From Bacillaceae bacterium UBA7792 (GTDB lineage: Bacteria; Bacillota; Bacilli; Bacillales; Cytobacillaceae): a DNA stretch of 8,850 nucleotides. How positions within the stretch are numbered: the first letter of the stretch is position 1; every line of letters starts with the position of its first letter. The DNA is taken from positions 1 through 8,850 of the forward strand of contig DLCS01000209.1 in assembly GCA_002480735.1 (NCBI GenBank). The letters are read 5' to 3'. This document shows positions 6,066 through 8,850 of the stretch, in pieces. A model generated the notes under the pieces. The model was given only the letters and a program-made list of their open reading frames with translations, was not told the DNA's origin and did not search any database. Made by a program: the position numbers and the translations under genes.

Positions 6066-7589
6066 ATGACAGTCAAAATTGAAGTACAAACATTTTTCCA
6101 CTTTATTAATGGAAAATGGGAGCCGAGCACAAGCCAAGAAACTTTTGATGTCTTTAATCCGGCAACAGGAGAGCTGGCTGCTAAGGTAGCCAAAGGAACG
6201 GTTGAAGACATTGATCGGGCAGTAAAAGCAGCCCGTGCGGCCTATGATCAAGGGGATTGGAAAACTATGAAGCCGGGGGATCGGGCAAATGTATTGAATA
6301 TGATTGCTTATCAGATTGTGCAGCATGCCGAAGAACTGGCTTTTCTGGAAGCAATCAGCTCTGGCGGCACCGTTCGCCGAATCTCGAGCAATGATATTTT
6401 ACAAACGGCCGACCTGTTCCAAACCATGGCCAAGTTAATTGTTGAGTATCCATTCTCTGAAACTCTGCCAATTCCACCATTCCCTGGACCAGTGCAAAAC
6501 TTCATTTGGCGGGAACCAGTCGGTGTGTGTGCAGCAGTGACCCCTTGGAACCTGCCAATGATGATTGCAACTTGGAAAATTGCTCCTGCACTTGCCATGG
6601 GGAACACGATCGTGCTCAAGCCTGCAAGCTACACACCACTTTCCACATTAAAGCTCGCTGAAATTATTTCAACCGTTGTACCTCCAGGAGTTATCAATGT
6701 CGTCGCAGGACCAGGCAGCGAGGTTGGTGAGGCCCTCGTTACACACCCTCAAGTTGATAAGGTTGCATTTACCGGGTCCACTGAAGTGGGTAGGAGGATT
6801 ATGTCACTTGCTGCTGGTACCATTAAGAAAACAACCCTTGAGCTCGGCGGTAAATCACCAAATATTCTTTTGGAGGATGCCGATCTAGAACTCGCTCTTC
6901 CTGGAAGTCTATTTGGCGTATTCCTTCATTCTGGACAGCTTTGCGAATCTGGCACCCGCCTATTTGTCCCGGATAAAATTTATGACCAAGTGGTTGAAGG
7001 GCTTGTTGGCCTAGCAAGCAAATTAAAGCTCGGAAATCCACTAGACCCTGCCACTGATGTTGGGCCGGTTATTTCGAAGAAACAAAAGGAAACTATCCTC
7101 TCTTATATTGAAGCTGGTAAGCAAGAAGGAGCTACAATTGTCCTTGGAGGCGAGGAGGTAACGGTTCCTGGCTGTGAAGGCGGACACTTTATTGCGCCAA
7201 CTATTTTTACAAATGTAACAAATGATATGAAAATTGCCCAAGAGGAAATTTTTGGGCCGGTATTGTGCGTAATCCGCTACAGCGAACTTGATGAGGCGAT
7301 ACGCCTAGCAAACGATACGATTTATGGCCTTGCTGCTGGTGTTTGGACCCGTGATGTCAATAAAGCATATGAGGTGGCCCGTGAGCTTCAGGCCGGTGTG
7401 GTTTGGATTAATGACTGGCATATGCTTCGCAATGATGCTCCATTTGGCGGCTATAAGCAAAGCGGAGTCGGCCGCGAAATGGGTAAAGAATCCCTCGATG
7501 CTTATTCACAGGTGAAACATGTGCATACTTCGATGACCTCGGAGCTGGAACGGCGCCCGTGGTACGGAATCTTGTTCGGTCAAAATTAA
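6066..7589 (+). CDS. NAD(P)-dependent aldehyde dehydrogenase
   Basis: A 507-residue cytosolic enzyme of the ALDH superfamily that oxidises an aldehyde to a carboxylic acid. It is full length, with all catalytic features present: the oxyanion asparagine N162 in VTPWNLP; the cofactor lysine K185 in VLKPAS; the Rossmann motif FTGSTEVG at 235-242; the general base E259 in LELGGKSPN; the nucleophile C293 in GQLCESGTR; and E394 in QEEIFGPVL. The C-terminal part has PFGGYKQSGVGREMG (459-473), and the tail ends RRPWYGILFGQN. The N-terminal helical region reads SSGGTVRRISSND (about 98-110), where many relatives have a D/NGKP-type motif. The ATG follows AAAGGAGG by 7 nt. It is translated just before an iron-dependent alcohol dehydrogenase, which suggests an alcohol-aldehyde-acid route. 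I cannot assign the substrate; a betaine, acetaldehyde or aromatic aldehyde role is possible. Confidence 0.95.
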   Translation: MTVKIEVQTFFHFINGKWEPSTSQETFDVFNPATGELAAKVAKGTVEDIDRAVKAARAAYDQGDWKTMKPGDRANVLNMIAYQIVQHAEELAFLEAISSGGTVRRISSNDILQTADLFQTMAKLIVEYPFSETLPIPPFPGPVQNFIWREPVGVCAAVTPWNLPMMIATWKIAPALAMGNTIVLKPASYTPLSTLKLAEIISTVVPPGVINVVAGPGSEVGEALVTHPQVDKVAFTGSTEVGRRIMSLAAGTIKKTTLELGGKSPNILLEDADLELALPGSLFGVFLHSGQLCESGTRLFVPDKIYDQVVEGLVGLASKLKLGNPLDPATDVGPVISKKQKETILSYIEAGKQEGATIVLGGEEVTVPGCEGGHFIAPTIFTNVTNDMKIAQEEIFGPVLCVIRYSELDEAIRLANDTIYGLAAGVWTRDVNKAYEVARELQAGVVWINDWHMLRNDAPFGGYKQSGVGREMGKESLDAYSQVKHVHTSMTSELERRPWYGILFGQN

Positions 7590-7607
7590 AGAAGAGGTGA
7601 AAAGATA

Positions 7608-8819
7608 ATGAAAACAACCCTATCACAATTTAACTTACGTACGGCTATTAATTCCGGTTCTAATTCGAGAGCGCTGGTTCCAAGTTTATTTGCAGGAATG
7701 GGAGCAAAGCGAATCCTTCTGCTAAGTGACAGAGGGTTGGAGCAGGCCGGAGTCGTTGAAAAAGTGGCCTCTATTTTTGAATTGACAGGGAATGGGTCCG
7801 GTCCGCAAATCGTTGGCAAGTTCCTAGATATTGCTCAGGATGCAGAAAGCCGTTTCGTCAATGATGCCGCAGCTTTCGCTCGTGAAATTGGAGCAGACAG
7901 CTTGCTCGCTGTCGGCGGTGGAAGTGTGCTTGATACCGTAAAAGGGGTTAAATATGCTCTGCATAATAGACTTTCTGATATCAAGACGGCGATTACTGGC
8001 GGCTTCTTGTATGAGTCCTTCCCTAAGGCGGCCCAATATATGAACATTCCGCATATTGCGATTCCGACAACAGCGGGGACGGGTTCTGAGGTTTCGCCAA
8101 TCGCAGTGATTTTTAACGAAGACATTCAAATGAAAACCAATATTATTAATCCATTTTTAAGTGCGGATATCGCCATTTTGGACCCGGAATTAACCGTTGG
8201 CTTGCCTCCAATAATTACTGCATTCACTGGGTTTGATGCTTTAACCCATGCGATTGAGGCGCTTGCTTCACCAACCGCAACGGGCTTAACAGATGCTCAT
8301 GCGCTACATGCCATCCGTTTGATTGAAAAAAATCTGCCAATAGCCGTAAGTAATGGTGGAAATGTGGCTGCACGCAGCGATATGCTTCAAGCAAGCTTGA
8401 TGGGAATCACCGCATTCAGCTTTGCATTGAATGCGATCCCAGTTCATAACTTGGCCCATGCGTATGGAGCGCTGTTCCGTATTCCACACGGCTTGGCAAA
8501 CGCTGTGTTCTTGCCGGTAGTAATGGAAATGATTCCACAGCTTTATCTTCCAAGGGCGACTGAATTGGCGCAAGCACTGGATATCGATGTGAAAGGTGAC
8601 ACCCCGGATACCGCATTAGCCAAAGCGATAGAGAAAATTCGCCTGCTTCAACAAAAAGTGGACCTGCCAACTGATTTCAGCGAGTTTAATATTAGTGAAC
8701 AAGCAATGGAACAAACTGTTCCTGCGGTCATGAAAGACCCCGCTGCATTGAACTTCCCAATGCCTCCTGAGCTGATCGCCGCCATTGGACAGAAGGTAGT
8801 TCCATTGACTGTAAAATAA
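7608..8819 (+). CDS. Iron-containing (group III) alcohol dehydrogenase
   Basis: A 403-residue cytosolic enzyme of the Fe-ADH family (FucO, 1,3-propanediol and Bacillus methanol dehydrogenase relatives) that interconverts alcohols and aldehydes with NAD(H). Cofactor motifs are LLLSDRGLEQAG with D41 (an acid here favours NAD over NADP in FucO-like enzymes), the GGGS motif at 103-106 with D109, and PTTAGTGSEVSP at 153-164. Metal ligands by comparison with FucO are D210 and H214 (FDALTHAIEA), H280 and H294 (VHNLAHAYG and IPHGLANA), with H284 also conserved. The ATG follows AGAGGTGA and lies 18 nt after the aldehyde dehydrogenase stop, so the genes are an operon. It probably makes or uses the aldehyde handled by its neighbour. 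The 31 nt after the stop contain no visible terminator, so the operon may continue beyond the window. Substrate unknown. Confidence 0.95.
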   Translation: MKTTLSQFNLRTAINSGSNSRALVPSLFAGMGAKRILLLSDRGLEQAGVVEKVASIFELTGNGSGPQIVGKFLDIAQDAESRFVNDAAAFAREIGADSLLAVGGGSVLDTVKGVKYALHNRLSDIKTAITGGFLYESFPKAAQYMNIPHIAIPTTAGTGSEVSPIAVIFNEDIQMKTNIINPFLSADIAILDPELTVGLPPIITAFTGFDALTHAIEALASPTATGLTDAHALHAIRLIEKNLPIAVSNGGNVAARSDMLQASLMGITAFSFALNAIPVHNLAHAYGALFRIPHGLANAVFLPVVMEMIPQLYLPRATELAQALDIDVKGDTPDTALAKAIEKIRLLQQKVDLPTDFSEFNISEQAMEQTVPAVMKDPAALNFPMPPELIAAIGQKVVPLTVK

Positions 8820-8850
8820 AGGCTCTTTTCTATTAAGGACATTCCAGAAC

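Noticed and set aside
5982..6326. 114-codon minus-strand frame across the start of the aldehyde dehydrogenase
   Set aside because: It overlaps the leader and the N terminus of a clear gene on the other strand, and shows no domain or signal.
8820..8850. Terminator or start of another gene after the alcohol dehydrogenase
   Set aside because: Only 31 nt remain; no hairpin and no start codon with a binding site can be supported.

Overview
This window is ordinary chromosomal DNA from a Gram-positive member of the Bacillaceae (Bacillus sensu lato). The evidence is moderately low GC, strong GGAGG-type ribosome binding sites, TTG and GTG starts, a sigma-A promoter and a sigma-W promoter, and the gene order rpsU-yqeY-nfeD(yqeZ)-floA(yqfA)-yqfB, which matches the Bacillus subtilis yqe/yqf region as I recall it. 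I see no tRNA, rRNA, CRISPR array, insertion sequence or phage gene.

Left block, minus strand (1-1849): a potassium-uptake operon of the Ktr type. A sigma-A-like promoter (1820-1849) drives a c-di-AMP (ydaO/yuaA class) riboswitch (about 1671-1800), followed by an intrinsic terminator (1603-1662). Then come the K+ channel-like membrane subunit (218-1555) and the start of the cytoplasmic RCK gating subunit (1-191, cut by the window edge). High c-di-AMP, which reports high K+, is expected to terminate transcription and shut down uptake.

Middle block, plus strand (1964-5775): a sigma-A promoter drives rpsU (ribosomal protein S21) and yqeY, ending at an intrinsic terminator. A separate, near-consensus sigma-W promoter (TGAAAC-16-CGTA) then drives the membrane-stress operon nfeD-floA-yqfB. 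NfeD is a membrane protein with a ClpP-like serine protease domain, FloA is a flotillin-type lipid-microdomain scaffold, and YqfB is a small single-pass protein of unknown function. A 13-bp-stem hairpin ends this operon.

Right block, plus strand (5855-8819): after a 354-nt gap with a candidate promoter, a palindrome and a long leader, a two-gene catabolic pair follows. It consists of an NAD(P)-dependent aldehyde dehydrogenase and an iron-containing alcohol dehydrogenase, 18 nt apart. Together they could interconvert an alcohol, its aldehyde and the carboxylic acid; the substrate cannot be read from the sequence. In B. subtilis the yqfB end of this cluster continues into yqfC-yqfD-phoH, so this pair interrupts or replaces that continuation here.

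Nothing in the window looks like a wholly new system. The points most worth a second look are the riboswitch/terminator architecture with its possible anti-terminator, the conserved-looking C-terminal motif of YqfB, and the unexplained leader and palindrome in front of the dehydrogenase pair.
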